64,000 bases of DNA from Anaerobacillus arseniciselenatis (GCF_001865995.1 NZ_MLQQ01000006.1:1-64000), one strand, 5' to 3'; counted from the first letter of the stretch, positions 1 through 8,731 are shown. Program-made: numbers and translations. Notes: generated by a model not told the origin, from the letters alone.

Positions 1-196
1 CCATGAAGCTCCAAAGATTATCCGGTATTAGCTTCGGTTTCCCGAAGTTATCCCAGTCTACAGGGCAGGTTGCCCACGTGTTACTCACCCGTCCGCCGCT
101 AAGTTTTAAAAGCAAGCTTTTAAAACTCCGCTCGACTTGCATGTATTAGGCACGCCGCCAGCGTTCGTCCTGAGCCAGGATCAAACTCTCCATAAA
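1..196 (-). rRNA. 16S ribosomal RNA, 5' end only
   Basis: The reverse complement reads GAGTTTGATCCTGGCTCAG followed by the usual conserved start of Firmicute 16S rRNA (anti-Shine-Dalgarno end lies outside the window). The 5' boundary is placed at about 196 because Bacillus 16S begins a few bases before GGAGAGTTTG. Only the first ~196 nt are present; the rest of the rrn operon runs off the left edge. A leader of about 200 nt separates it from the nearest promoter. Confidence 0.97.
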
Positions 197-404
197 AGTG
201 TTTGATAAAGCTCAAAATAAAACATTGACGAGATTTTTATATCTCTTTTTAAAGTTTCAGACCTCACTATTAAGTGCTGTCTTCCACCTTTCTTAATTCG
301 CTTGGCTGTGTGTTCAGTTTTCAAAGGACGATCTGGTAATTTATAAGCTTCAAATCTCTTCGCTTCTAAATCCACTCGCTGTCATTTTCAACAACAAGAA
401 TTTT

Positions 405-433
405 ATTATATCAGGATAACTTAATTGCGTCAA
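405..433 (-). promoter_or_regulatory. rrn promoter, proximal
   Basis: On the minus strand TTGACG (428-433) and TATAAT (405-410) are separated by exactly 17 bp, a near-perfect sigma-A promoter. It lies about 200 bp upstream of the 16S gene, where Bacillus rrn P2 promoters sit. Confidence 0.9.
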
Positions 434-491
434 CAACTTTTTCGAGTTGTTTTCAAAATCAATTCAATCACTTGTTTTAGCGACAAAAATT

Positions 492-520
492 ATTATAACA
501 AAATATTCAATTCTACGCAA
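492..520 (-). promoter_or_regulatory. rrn promoter, distal
   Basis: On the minus strand TTGCGT (515-520) and TATAAT (492-497) are 17 bp apart. It is about 87 bp upstream of the proximal promoter, giving the tandem arrangement typical of Bacillus rRNA operons. Confidence 0.85.
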
Positions 521-874
521 GTAGTTTTTTAAAAGGTTTTTAAAAGCTCCCGAAAAGAAAAAGCTACTATGTTCGCTGCTCAATCAGCGGTAAAAAATAA
601 TATACCATAATAAAAAAAGTAACACAACATTTAATTCCAAGTTTTTAAGGTAATAAATAGAAGAAACTCGAATTAAGTATTTCGTTTACAGCTATTATTA
701 TCTAATTTGATTAATTTATGACACATTCCCCATTGCGTAGGGTGAGAATCCTCTTTTAAAAGAACAGTCACTTGTCGTTTCTCTCTAAGTTTAATGAATT
801 TCGTAATTCAACTCAAATATTCAGGTGATAATTCATTGCCAACAAGAGATGCTTTTACTAATTCTGCAAAACAT
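521..874. other. AT-rich intergenic stretch, no gene seen
   Basis: I find no convincing open reading frame or RNA here. Near 796 there is one possible arm of the palindromic repeat family found elsewhere in the window (TTAATGAATTTCGTAATT), but no matching second arm. Confidence 0.5.
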
Positions 875-1027
875 TTAGGCATCGTCTAATCGTTTTAATT
901 CCGACTTATTTGCTACAACATATTTATAATCTTCGTTTTCCTTCTTTATCTCTACTTGACCGTTATTATAATCATGAGCAATTATGTAAATATTATCTTT
1001 GTACAAAACCTTTACCCCTACATCCAA
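875..1027 (-). CDS. Small hypothetical protein, 50 aa, TTG start
   Basis: Reading from TTG at 1027 gives a 50-residue protein beginning MDVGVKVLYK and ending KSELKRLDDA, with mixed charged and hydrophobic residues as in a small folded domain. The start is chosen because AGGAG lies about 9 nt upstream and an in-frame stop sits just above. No family is recognised and there is no signal peptide or membrane segment. The gene stands alone between the rrn promoters and the next hypothetical gene on the same strand. Confidence 0.5.
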   Translation of the reverse strand: MDVGVKVLYKDNIYIIAHDYNNGQVEIKKENEDYKYVVANKSELKRLDDA

Positions 1028-1086
1028 AACTCATCTCTCCTTTCTTGTACAAAATTCATATTTATAAATGAAGTTAAGTGAGTCAA

Positions 1087-1168
1087 TGAATGAATTTCAT
1101 AATTCATTATTTCCGCCACCGAGATCGATATATTGAATTATGAAATTCATTAAATTATAAAATTCACT
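1087..1168. repeat. Palindromic repeat family I, internally deleted copy
   Basis: Carries the family arms TGAATTTCATAATT and AATTATGAAATTCA and the word CCGCCAC, but lacks the inner hairpin found in full copies. It appears to be a shortened, inverted-orientation copy between two small genes. Confidence 0.6.
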
Positions 1169-1191
1169 CGAATAGGTTCGTAAACATTATT

Positions 1192-1437
1192 TTATCTCCT
1201 ATCTGTCCAAACTTCCTTTATACTACCATCTTTATGATAAAAGGGATGTGAACCGTCTAAGTCGTTTAAAGCTACTACCTTGTTATCTATTAAAGAGCAA
1301 TATAATACTAGACCTGTATGTATTAGTTTTGTGTCTACTTCTTTTTTTGGAACTGGGGTATTTACCTTGTATAACTCTCCCATTCTCTCGATCTCTTCAC
1401 TTGATAATTTTCTTTCTGCCAATACTAACGTAAACAT
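1192..1437 (-). CDS. Hypothetical protein, 81 aa
   Basis: Starts MFTLVLAERKLSSEEIERMG and ends KEVWTDRR. ATG at 1437 is preferred over an upstream GTG because GGGTGG sits a few bases before it. The protein is soluble and mixed alpha/beta in character, with no cysteine pair or membrane segment. I do not recognise the family. It lies downstream of the molybdenum hydroxylase operon on the same strand but beyond that operon's terminator, so it is probably transcribed separately. Confidence 0.55.
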   Translation of the reverse strand: MFTLVLAERKLSSEEIERMGELYKVNTPVPKKEVDTKLIHTGLVLYCSLIDNKVVALNDLDGSHPFYHKDGSIKEVWTDRR

Positions 1438-1694
1438 TTTTCCACCCACTCCTAACTCCTACACATCTATTATTCCAGACGCAACTTCTCTCGAACAGCT
1501 TTGTGTAATAATGACACTTTTGTATATTTTACCACCGATAACCACAAACGGGGGTTAAGGCCACCTAAAAATAACTTAAACTTTTGTTAAACGCCGGATC
1601 GTGGCACAAATACCTTAACTTATTACAATGTGTTGTGGACAGACAATTATGCTACCCGATTATTATTTTCATCAAGAATAACCTAAAATTAATG

Positions 1695-1735
1695 TCAAAA
1701 AATCCCTTTTTTGCGTTAGTTACAAAAAAGGGATT
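1695..1735 (-). terminator. Terminator of the molybdenum hydroxylase operon
   Basis: Perfect 12-bp stem (AATCCCTTTTTT, 1724-1735 with 1701-1712) followed on the minus strand by a run of T. It begins 10 bp after the stop codon at 1745. Confidence 0.85.
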
Positions 1736-1744
1736 GATTTCGTA

Positions 1745-4024
1745 TTATACTGTAGGAGTTAACTTACCTAATGCTTTTAAAACCTTTTCCGGAGTTATCG
1801 GTAAATCTGTAATTCTAACACCGATCGCATCATATACTGCGTTGCTAATCGCGGCGGCTGTAGGAACGAGTCCGGACTCTCCGACACTTTTTTGTCCGTG
1901 TGAAGATGATTTAGCTGCAGCTTCAACTACAACGATATCAAAGTCTGGCATGTCTTCCATTGTGAAGACTTTATAGTTTACTAGGTCTGGATTTAAAACT
2001 CGACCGGTTTCTTGACAAATTTGAACTTCTTCCGTTAAGGAATACCCTAAACCGTGTTGAATCGCACCTTGGATTTGCCCGTAAACAAGGTTCGGGTTGA
2101 TCATTACGCCCGTATCATGGGCGGCCACAAAGTTAACCACTTTGATTTCCCCTGTTTCGACATCCACTTCAACTTCAGCAAAGTGAGCCGCATAAACGGG
2201 GGGATTTCCTGGTGGGTTTTCACTGCATGCTCCCCAAATTTGTTTACCGTCATGTCTAAAATGCGCTTCAAGGTTGGCGTCCGCATGTGTAACGAATTTT
2301 TCTGGATCTTTCTTTACAAAGATCTTTCCTTCTTTTGCATCTAGTTCGTTCGGATGAACTCCTAACATGGCAGACGCTACTTGAAGTAATTTTTCTTTTG
2401 CTTCAGCAGAAGCTTTTTTAACAGCGTGACCTGTAGAGTAAACTTGACGACTTGCGTGTGACCCTATATCAAACATCGTATAATCAGTGTTTACATTTTC
2501 TGGGACAATGACGTCCTCATAATTGATCCCTAATTCCTCTGCGCAAATTTGCATTAAAGCGGTATTACACCCTTGGCCAATTTCGGCGGACCCAATTAAT
2601 AAATTAGCCGTGCCATCTTCATTAAATTTAACGAAAGCGCTTGATAGTTCGTGAAGAATTGGCTTTGCTCCACTTACATGCATCATTGTAGCGACGCCCA
2701 AACCTCTCTTTTTGACACCGTCGTTTTGTTTGTTGGCACGCTTTTCTTTCCAGCCGATGATTTCTTCCCCTTTATCGAGACATTCTGGTAGCCCACAGCT
2801 TTCAATTGGATAGCCAGACCAAGGCCAAACATCTCCTTCTTGGAGCATATTTTTTCGTCTTAAATCAATCGGATCGATATTCAGCTTTTCAGCGATTAAA
2901 TCCATTTGTTGTTCAACAGCCCAAACCGATTGCGGATTACCATATCCTCGATACGCTCCGTTGTACATTGTATTTGTAGATGTCGTAATTCCTTCATACC
3001 GAACATGAGGCGTTTTAAACATCGTTAGTCCCCAAAGTCCAGCTAATATTCCGATTGATGGACCGTGTGTTGCATAAGCACCCGTATCTACGATTGCTTT
3101 CATATCATGACCAATCAACGTTCCATCTGCTTTTGCTGCGGTTTTTATTTCATAAGTGATTGGGTGTCTTTGCTCCGTATTTTCTAAAGATTCTTCCCTT
3201 GTATAGATGATCTTCACGGGTTTCCCTGTCTGCTTCGATAATAAAGCAGCAATCGGTTCACAAGCAACAACTCCAAGTCTGCTTCCAAAGCCTCCACCGA
3301 CGTGAGGTTTGATCACTTCAATATCGCCAGGTCTAACATCTAACGCTTGAGCAAGTATTCGGCGAACGAGATGTGGCATTTGCGTCGGAGAATAAACAAC
3401 GAGTCTTTTCATATCATTCCACATTGCAACAACGCCACTCGATGGTTCGATCGAACACTGGTATGCTTTTTGAGTTGTGTAGCGATTTTCAACGATGACA
3501 TCAGCTTCTGCAAACGCTTGGTCAACATCTCCCCACGCTAACGGAAAACGACTGATGACGTTTCCATCTTCTTTGATTTGAACAGCATCATCTTTAATCG
3601 CTTCGTGCCGATCAATCACATGAGGTAACACTTCATACTCAATGTCGATTAATTGAAGTGCTTCTTCTGCCACTCTCTCGCTTACTGCAGCAACGGCACA
3701 AATCGGATCGCCTACATAAAGCGGATGGTCTGTAAGGATCAATTGGTCTTGCGGAAGTGGAAAGTCTTCACCTGGTGGAAAGCCCGCCATATTAAATTTT
3801 GTTTCTGGACAGTCTTCAGGAGTAACAATTCCAATAACGCCTGGTAATTCTTTTGCCCTCGTTATATCAATACTAAGTACCTTCGCATGAGCGTGTGGGC
3901 TCCTTAATATTTTCCCGTATAACATATTGTCAAACTTAAGGTCGGCAACGTATTTTGCCGTTCCTTTTGCTTTCGGCAACCCATCTTGTCTATGATAATT
4001 TTTTCCTATCACTGAGAAGTCCAT
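1745..4024 (-). CDS. Molybdenum hydroxylase, large molybdopterin-binding subunit (xanthine dehydrogenase family)
   Basis: At 759 aa this matches the catalytic subunit of three-subunit xanthine dehydrogenase-type hydroxylases. The N-terminal aldehyde oxidase/xanthine dehydrogenase a/b hammerhead domain is followed by the cofactor domain with GGGFGSR near residue 247, YRGYGNPQ near 360, an EIGQG loop near 480 and GESG near 715, whose Glu is the family's base catalyst. The enzyme would be cytoplasmic, hydroxylating a purine, aldehyde or N-heterocycle; the substrate cannot be told from sequence. Its ATG overlaps the stop of the 2Fe-2S gene (TAATG), so translation is coupled. Nearby yqeB, yqeC and xdhC homologues make a selenium-dependent Mo hydroxylase possible. 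Confidence 0.93.
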   Translation of the reverse strand: MDFSVIGKNYHRQDGLPKAKGTAKYVADLKFDNMLYGKILRSPHAHAKVLSIDITRAKELPGVIGIVTPEDCPETKFNMAGFPPGEDFPLPQDQLILTDHPLYVGDPICAVAAVSERVAEEALQLIDIEYEVLPHVIDRHEAIKDDAVQIKEDGNVISRFPLAWGDVDQAFAEADVIVENRYTTQKAYQCSIEPSSGVVAMWNDMKRLVVYSPTQMPHLVRRILAQALDVRPGDIEVIKPHVGGGFGSRLGVVACEPIAALLSKQTGKPVKIIYTREESLENTEQRHPITYEIKTAAKADGTLIGHDMKAIVDTGAYATHGPSIGILAGLWGLTMFKTPHVRYEGITTSTNTMYNGAYRGYGNPQSVWAVEQQMDLIAEKLNIDPIDLRRKNMLQEGDVWPWSGYPIESCGLPECLDKGEEIIGWKEKRANKQNDGVKKRGLGVATMMHVSGAKPILHELSSAFVKFNEDGTANLLIGSAEIGQGCNTALMQICAEELGINYEDVIVPENVNTDYTMFDIGSHASRQVYSTGHAVKKASAEAKEKLLQVASAMLGVHPNELDAKEGKIFVKKDPEKFVTHADANLEAHFRHDGKQIWGACSENPPGNPPVYAAHFAEVEVDVETGEIKVVNFVAAHDTGVMINPNLVYGQIQGAIQHGLGYSLTEEVQICQETGRVLNPDLVNYKVFTMEDMPDFDIVVVEAAAKSSSHGQKSVGESGLVPTAAAISNAVYDAIGVRITDLPITPEKVLKALGKLTPTV

Positions 4025-4497
4025 TATTTTACCTCCTCTGCTTTTAAGCTTTTTACTGCTTCAAATATTTTCGTATAACCGGTACATCTACATAAATTGC
4101 CCGATAATCCTTTTTTAATTTCTGTATCTGTCGGATTCGGTTCTTGATCTAAAAGAGCTTTCGTTGACATCATCATACCTGGTGAACAGAACCCGCATTG
4201 AATCGCCCCTTGATCCATGAAGGCTTTCTGGATGTCATGAATTTCACCTGGTTTTGAGGCTAATCCTTCAATGGTTGAAATTTCTCTTTCATCCATATCA
4301 ACAGCAAGAACTAAACAGGAATTAATACTTCTCCCTTCGACAATCACGGTACAGGCTCCACATTCCCCTACTCCGCAGCCTTCTTTCGTTCCTGTTAAAT
4401 TTAAATTTTCTCTTAAAACGTTGCTTAACGTTTGATGAGTGTCTACTTCACCTCGATATACATTTCCATTAACATTTAAAGTGATTTCTTTTTTCAT
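4024..4497 (-). CDS. Molybdenum hydroxylase, 2Fe-2S subunit
   Basis: This 157-aa protein has an N-terminal plant-type ferredoxin fold with CGVGECGACTV and a downstream Cys near residue 67, then the alpha-helical domain with CGFCSPGMMM and CRCTGYT. Together these bind two [2Fe-2S] clusters that pass electrons from the Mo centre to FAD. ATG at 4497 is chosen because GGAG lies 8 nt upstream; a longer frame extends into the previous gene but lacks a site. It begins 1 nt after the stop of the FAD subunit gene, giving a tightly coupled operon. Confidence 0.95.
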   Translation of the reverse strand: MKKEITLNVNGNVYRGEVDTHQTLSNVLRENLNLTGTKEGCGVGECGACTVIVEGRSINSCLVLAVDMDEREISTIEGLASKPGEIHDIQKAFMDQGAIQCGFCSPGMMMSTKALLDQEPNPTDTEIKKGLSGNLCRCTGYTKIFEAVKSLKAEEVK

Positions 4498-4498
4498 A

Positions 4499-5407
4499 TT
4501 AATAGTCTCCTTTACCACAACATGCTAGAATTGCTCTTTTCGTTAACACACATGTTACATAGCGGCGATATTCACCCGTACTACGCACATCATCAATCGG
4601 CGAAATTTCTGATGAGATAGCCTCCAAAATAAATGCCAGGTCTTCATCTCCTTGAACCTTTAAACCTACTAATTTTGTAGCTGTTTTTTCCGCTAAAATA
4701 GGAGTCGGCCCCACCGATCCACACGAAATATGCGCTTCCGTAATTTTTCCATTTTCATCAAAAGAAAGATTGACAGCAACACTTACGATAGAAATTTCGA
4801 GAGCTTTTCTTTTTCCATGTTTAATAAAAAGACTTTTACTATTTTCATTTGGGAAAGGTAAAATAATTTCAGTGACAATATCCCCTGGAACTAATACTGT
4901 TTTTCTCGGACCTAAGAAGAAGTTACGTAGTTCAACTTCTCTCTCCTTGCCTTGATTCATAATTTTTAATGCCGCACGATAAACAAGTAAAGGCGGAGCA
5001 GTATCAGCAGCAGGCGAAGCATTACATAAATTCCCAACAACCGTTGCACTGTTTTGAATATGTCTAGAACCTACATTTTCTGCAGCTTTTAATAAGGCTG
5101 GGAAATTCTCACGTATTAAATCTGATTCAATTAAATCTGTCATCGTTGTCGTAGCACCAATTCTAACAACATCTTCATCTTGCTCCACATACGATAGACC
5201 CGGAATTCCTTTGATACTTACCATTTTTTCAGGGGAAATCAATTTTTTGCGAAGCGACGGAATAATATCTGTACACCCAGCAGCAATTTGCGCTCTCCCT
5301 TTTTCCTTAGCTAAAATTTCACTTATTTCTTCCAAACTGTTTGGCTTAATAAAGTCAAAATCTTTATAAGCCTTTTGTAAACTGTCTGTTTTCATGGAAA
5401 CTTCCAT
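4499..5407 (-). CDS. Molybdenum hydroxylase, FAD-binding subunit
   Basis: About 302 aa, the usual length of CoxM/PucC-type FAD subunits. AAGCTDIIPSLRKK near residue 45 and NSATVVGNLCNASPAADT near 110 are the two FAD-binding loops of the PCMH fold; the C-terminal CO dehydrogenase flavoprotein domain ends in CCGKGDY. The protein would transfer electrons from the Fe-S clusters to NAD or another acceptor. ATG at 5407 is chosen because GGAGGT lies about 7 nt upstream. It is the first gene of the operon. Confidence 0.93.
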   Translation of the reverse strand: MEVSMKTDSLQKAYKDFDFIKPNSLEEISEILAKEKGRAQIAAGCTDIIPSLRKKLISPEKMVSIKGIPGLSYVEQDEDVVRIGATTTMTDLIESDLIRENFPALLKAAENVGSRHIQNSATVVGNLCNASPAADTAPPLLVYRAALKIMNQGKEREVELRNFFLGPRKTVLVPGDIVTEIILPFPNENSKSLFIKHGKRKALEISIVSVAVNLSFDENGKITEAHISCGSVGPTPILAEKTATKLVGLKVQGDEDLAFILEAISSEISPIDDVRSTGEYRRYVTCVLTKRAILACCGKGDY

Positions 5408-5428
5408 AAATGCCACCTCCGTTAGTCT

Positions 5429-5444
5429 AAATATTCTAATATTT
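5429..5444. promoter_or_regulatory. Palindrome upstream of the hydroxylase operon, possible operator
   Basis: AAATATTCTAATATTT is a perfect inverted repeat (7-bp arms, CT centre) immediately upstream of the ribosome binding site. The word ATATTCTAAT within it recurs exactly upstream of the divergent MobA-like gene (8692-8701), which suggests a shared regulator. Inference only. Confidence 0.4.
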
Positions 5445-5461
5445 CTAAATAAACTATAAAT

Positions 5462-5489
5462 AAAAAAAGCCCCTTATTTTTAAATAAGG
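5462..5489 (-). terminator. Terminator after the histidine kinase gene
   Basis: CCTTATTT (5472-5479) pairs with AAATAAGG (5482-5489), and the minus strand continues into seven T. It separates the two-component operon from the hydroxylase operon. Confidence 0.75.
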
Positions 5490-5529
5490 AACAAAAAGGC
5501 TACTATAAGGAATGAACGGTCTATTATTC

Positions 5530-6390
5530 TTATAAAATATGCTTAGGTAATTCCAATCGACATTTAAAACGTTCATCAGTTAAAGAGTAATTCACCTGGC
5601 CCTCAAGCTTTTCTACTAAATTTTTGACAATTTTTAAACCTTGGCCTCTACCTTCACCTTTTGTAGAAATCCCTTTATTGAACGCTTCTTTTAAAGAAGG
5701 GGATATTAGACTACTATTTTCAATCGTAATTAAATAATCAAGAGGATCTTCACTTATGTGTATACATAGTTTTTTATCATTGGAAACTTCACTAGCATCG
5801 ATGGCATTGTCCAATAAGTTGCCAATAATCGATATTAAGTTGATGATATTCCTCTTTTTTTTACAATGAAAATCTGTCGTACATTTTAAAGTGACAGTAA
5901 TATCTTTTTTTTGCGCAAGATTAATTTTAGAATATAGCAATATGTCCAGTTCTTTTAAACCAGTATCAATTGAAATCGGAACTTTATTAATTTCATTTAT
6001 GTACTCGGCTAAATACCTCTTAAGTTCAGTTAACTTCTCTTCTTGAGCTAGTACACCTAAAACATTTAAATGGTTCAATAAATCATGTTTATGACGTTGG
6101 TGAATTTTACTTTGCTCTTCGATGTGGGAATACTTTAGTTTATTCACTTGATACATATGCTTCTCTACCGCTTTTCGATACAGCTTCTTTACAACAAATA
6201 TAGAATTTAAACAAAAGGAGAATATGATAACGACTAGAATAATCTCGATAAATTCATTTGTTTTTGAAGGGACATAAACATGGTCTTTCATAAAACTATG
6301 AGTGACATAAACGGAAAGAAGCATCAATTGCACCGTAAAAAGTAATATAATTTTATAATACTCTTTAATCACGTTATCTTTCTTCAACAT
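5530..6390 (-). CDS. Sensor histidine kinase, AgrC/HPK10 type (GHKL ATPase)
   Basis: About 286 aa. Two hydrophobic segments lie in the first 75 residues, then a dimerisation helix with KHDLLNH, the phospho-acceptor motif of the AgrC/ComD-like HPK10 group. The ATPase domain follows, with N box NLLDNAIDAS and G box GRGQGLKIV. ATG at 6390 is preferred because GAGGGGG lies just upstream; the longer frame overlaps the preceding gene. The kinase lacks the large multi-span sensor of AgrC, which may be supplied by the neighbouring membrane protein. Its likely partner is the LytTR regulator two genes upstream. Confidence 0.88.
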   Translation of the reverse strand: MLKKDNVIKEYYKIILLFTVQLMLLSVYVTHSFMKDHVYVPSKTNEFIEIILVVIIFSFCLNSIFVVKKLYRKAVEKHMYQVNKLKYSHIEEQSKIHQRHKHDLLNHLNVLGVLAQEEKLTELKRYLAEYINEINKVPISIDTGLKELDILLYSKINLAQKKDITVTLKCTTDFHCKKKRNIINLISIIGNLLDNAIDASEVSNDKKLCIHISEDPLDYLITIENSSLISPSLKEAFNKGISTKGEGRGQGLKIVKNLVEKLEGQVNYSLTDERFKCRLELPKHIL

Positions 6391-6415
6391 CTCGCCCCCT
6401 CTTGTACATCGTGAA

Positions 6416-6871
6416 CTATTCATCAAAAATAGATAACTTAAAATTTCTAATGATATGGTAAATACATAAAGCTAATAAAATTTGTACGGCAAAAATGCTA
6501 ATTCTTAGTGGGGTATTTTCTAATGTGATCGGGTCAATGACCATGTTTAAAGAAAGAATTTTTAGACAAATGTATTCAAGCATAAGCACAATACTAAATG
6601 TAATCGCTGTACAAATGGATATTTCATAAAAATCTGCCGCTTTAATAAGTTTCAGCCCACCAACCACTAAACTGTAAAGCACTAATATGACAATGATGTA
6701 ATTTCCAGTGAAAACCCCTACCGTATACATGACCGTCCCAAAAACAATTCCCATCGGCAAGATCTTTTTCCATTCCACTTTCACCCCTAAAAGTGCTAAC
6801 GGAATACATAAAGTAAGAAGCGCTTCTGGAATATAAATAAACATCGTTATTAATACATGTTTTGTTAGCAC
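6416..6871 (-). CDS. Membrane protein between response regulator and kinase, probable sensor component
   Basis: About 151 aa, mostly hydrophobic, with four or five predicted transmembrane helices and only short loops. It lies between a LytTR response regulator and an AgrC-type kinase in one operon, which suggests that it and the short kinase together form a sensor comparable to the six-span AgrC input domain. I recognise no family. GTG at 6871 is preferred because GGGTGG lies 5 nt upstream; GTG at 6880 is the alternative. The ligand is unknown; the adjacent hydroxylase genes suggest a substrate of that enzyme, by inference only. Confidence 0.7.
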   Translation of the reverse strand: MLTKHVLITMFIYIPEALLTLCIPLALLGVKVEWKKILPMGIVFGTVMYTVGVFTGNYIIVILVLYSLVVGGLKLIKAADFYEISICTAITFSIVLMLEYICLKILSLNMVIDPITLENTPLRISIFAVQILLALCIYHIIRNFKLSIFDE

Positions 6872-6888
6872 AGCATCCACCCTTTGGG

Positions 6889-7593
6889 CTAAAAATATTT
6901 TTTTATACTACTTCTGAATTCTTCATAGCGATTTTTGGATAAATAAGCGACTAAATCCTTATTTTCAAAGTTAATTTGATAAGATGTTCTCGATACAGGT
7001 TCAATCCCTCGAACTTTCTTTAAATTAACGATATGAGAGCGGCTTGATTTAAAGAAATAGTCTTCTTCAAGGAGGTCTTCCACTTTTTTCAGCGAATACG
7101 TCGATTCAATTTCACCCTTGTCCGAAACTACGATCGTTTTCTTTTTATACGCTTCCACATAAAATAAATCTGACGCCTTGACCAAATGAATCGAACGATC
7201 GAATTTAAATTCTATTAATTTATCATCTGTTAAAATTCGCTTTTTGATCCTATCTAAAGTTTCTAAAAGCCTCGTTGTGCAAAGAGGTTTTTCAATAAAA
7301 TCGAAGGCATATAGCTTGACAGCTTGTTTAATAAATTCGTTAAACGATGAAATAAAGACGATTTCCGTTTCTGGTATTTCTTCTCTAAGCGCTTTAATCG
7401 CTTCAACCCCTGTCATTCCAGGCATATCGATGTCTGTGATAACGATATCGGGTTTGTATTTTTTTAATAAATGAAACAACTCATTACCGTTATTGGTAGA
7501 ATAGATGACTTCAAATTCATCTAAAGTGGATATTAAGTCAACGAGTTGAAACCTTAAAACATCTTGATCCTCTGCTACTACGACTCGTAACAA
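6889..7593 (-). CDS. LytTR-family response regulator
   Basis: This 234-aa protein has a receiver domain at residues 1-120, with the acidic pocket AEDQD, phospho-acceptor Asp54 in ITDIDMPG and the conserved Lys in EKPL. A LytTR DNA-binding domain follows at about 135-234 (FKSSRSHIVNLKKV). Start TTG at 7593 is supported by GGGGGGAG 6 nt upstream. It is the first gene of a three-gene operon (regulator, membrane protein, kinase) that stands between the Mo hydroxylase operon and the divergent cofactor maturation genes, so it is the obvious candidate regulator for both. Confidence 0.92.
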   Translation of the reverse strand: MLRVVVAEDQDVLRFQLVDLISTLDEFEVIYSTNNGNELFHLLKKYKPDIVITDIDMPGMTGVEAIKALREEIPETEIVFISSFNEFIKQAVKLYAFDFIEKPLCTTRLLETLDRIKKRILTDDKLIEFKFDRSIHLVKASDLFYVEAYKKKTIVVSDKGEIESTYSLKKVEDLLEEDYFFKSSRSHIVNLKKVRGIEPVSRTSYQINFENKDLVAYLSKNRYEEFRSSIKKYF

Positions 7594-7750
7594 AAAACTC
7601 CCCCCAGTAAAAATATTGTAAAATAAGATTGCAACTATAACATTCTGACCGTCGAAATGTTACTATATTAATAGTTTATCGTTTATTGTAAGCGCATTCA
7701 ACAACGTATACTAAAATTGTCGAAGATTGTTATAAGCGAGGTTTTTAAAT

Positions 7751-8503
7751 ATGAACTTTTTTCAAGCGTTAAATATAAAGAAGCAAACGTTAATTTCATT
7801 GGTAGGTGGTGGTGGTAAAACAACGACCATGTTCGCCATCGCCAAAGAAGCAAAATTAAAAGGGTATAAAACTGTGCTCACAACGACGACAAAAATTTTT
7901 TATCCTGACGAACAAATCCACAATGTTTTACTTACGGAAAGTTCTTTCAATTTATTGGCCGATATTAAAAACAAACTTAGGGCTTCTAATGAAATCGTTG
8001 TTGGTACTAGTCGAACAGACGATGGTAAATTACTGGGGATTAACGCGAATTGTATGTCGTTATTTTTTGAAGCTGGTGCTGACATTGTATTATGTGAAGC
8101 GGATGGTTCTGCAGGTAAATCTTTTAAGGGTGAAGCCGACCACGAACCAGTCATTCCATCTATTTGTGACACGATTATTCATGTCACCGGTGTCGATAGC
8201 TATAATCAACCGATAAGCCACGAATACGTTCATCGTCCAGAAATTATCGCCAACGTTGCCAACGTTCCTATCGGAGCCCCTCTTAACGATGAGGTCATTT
8301 CTACATTATTAGTTCATTCTAAAGGATACAAAGCCAGTTTAACTAATCAATGTCAGTGGGTGCCGTTTATTAATAAAGTTGAATCATCCGATCAGCTCGT
8401 AACTGCTCAAAAAATCGCTGAGTGCCTAAGAAAAAAAACCGTCTGTAAAGTGTTAATTGGTGCCGCCGTCAATAGCGATCCAATCATCAAAGTTTTACGC
8501 TGA
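7751..8503 (+). CDS. yqeC: YqeC family protein, selenium-dependent molybdenum hydroxylase accessory
   Basis: 250 aa with a P-loop GGGGKTTTMF at residues 18-27 and a following LTTTTKIF segment, the hallmark of YqeC proteins. In other genomes this family co-occurs with YqeB, XdhC and an orphan SelD in selenium-dependent molybdenum hydroxylase loci. It probably uses ATP or GTP in maturing the labile selenium-containing Mo centre; the reaction itself is not established. It begins a plus-strand group running through MobA-like, YqeB and XdhC, divergent from the hydroxylase and its sensor. A GAGGT site lies 9 nt before the ATG. Confidence 0.85.
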   Translation: MNFFQALNIKKQTLISLVGGGGKTTTMFAIAKEAKLKGYKTVLTTTTKIFYPDEQIHNVLLTESSFNLLADIKNKLRASNEIVVGTSRTDDGKLLGINANCMSLFFEAGADIVLCEADGSAGKSFKGEADHEPVIPSICDTIIHVTGVDSYNQPISHEYVHRPEIIANVANVPIGAPLNDEVISTLLVHSKGYKASLTNQCQWVPFINKVESSDQLVTAQKIAECLRKKTVCKVLIGAAVNSDPIIKVLR

Positions 8504-8576
8504 AAATGAATATGTCTTCTACTCTAGTTTCACTCTAAATATTATAATTGTATTTAACATTTACCTTCAAAACATC

Positions 8577-8617
8577 GGAGGCTGTCCAATAAGTTTCGGA
8601 TTGCCTCTGTCAATTCA
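8577..8617. other. Weak inverted repeat in the yqeC-mobA gap
   Basis: GGAGGC and GCCTC flank about 20 nt containing TGTCC...CGGAT. It could be a poor terminator or a decayed transposon end. The gap of about 230 bp otherwise holds only the inverted repeat at 8673-8699. Confidence 0.3.
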
Positions 8618-8672
8618 CTCCTAAAAAACACACTTTTGTTCTCCTCTTTTCATCTGCAAACCTTTTCTAGTA

Positions 8673-8699
8673 TAGAATATAAATATACTTAATATTCTA
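8673..8699. promoter_or_regulatory. Inverted repeat before the MobA-like gene, possible operator
   Basis: TAGAATAT (8673-8680) and ATATTCTA (8692-8699) are perfect 8-bp arms around an AT-rich centre. The right arm shares the ten-base word ATATTCTAAT with the palindrome upstream of the hydroxylase operon at 5429-5444. Confidence 0.4.
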
Positions 8700-8731
8700 A
8701 TTATTTATACATCTCTTGGGGGTGACCTCTT

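Noticed and set aside
181..375. 64-codon minus-strand frame next to the 16S gene
   Set aside because: It lies within the rRNA leader, between the promoters and mature 16S.
1584..1976. 130-codon plus-strand frame opposite the hydroxylase gene
   Set aside because: It is a shadow of the strongly supported minus-strand coding region and has no ribosome binding site.
1745..4024. Selenocysteine in the Mo hydroxylase large subunit
   Set aside because: The frame has no internal TGA; selenium in this family is a non-protein ligand of the Mo centre.
8577..8617. IS element terminal repeat
   Set aside because: The resemblance to a GAGGCTGTCC-type transposon end is short and there is no transposase or second end nearby.
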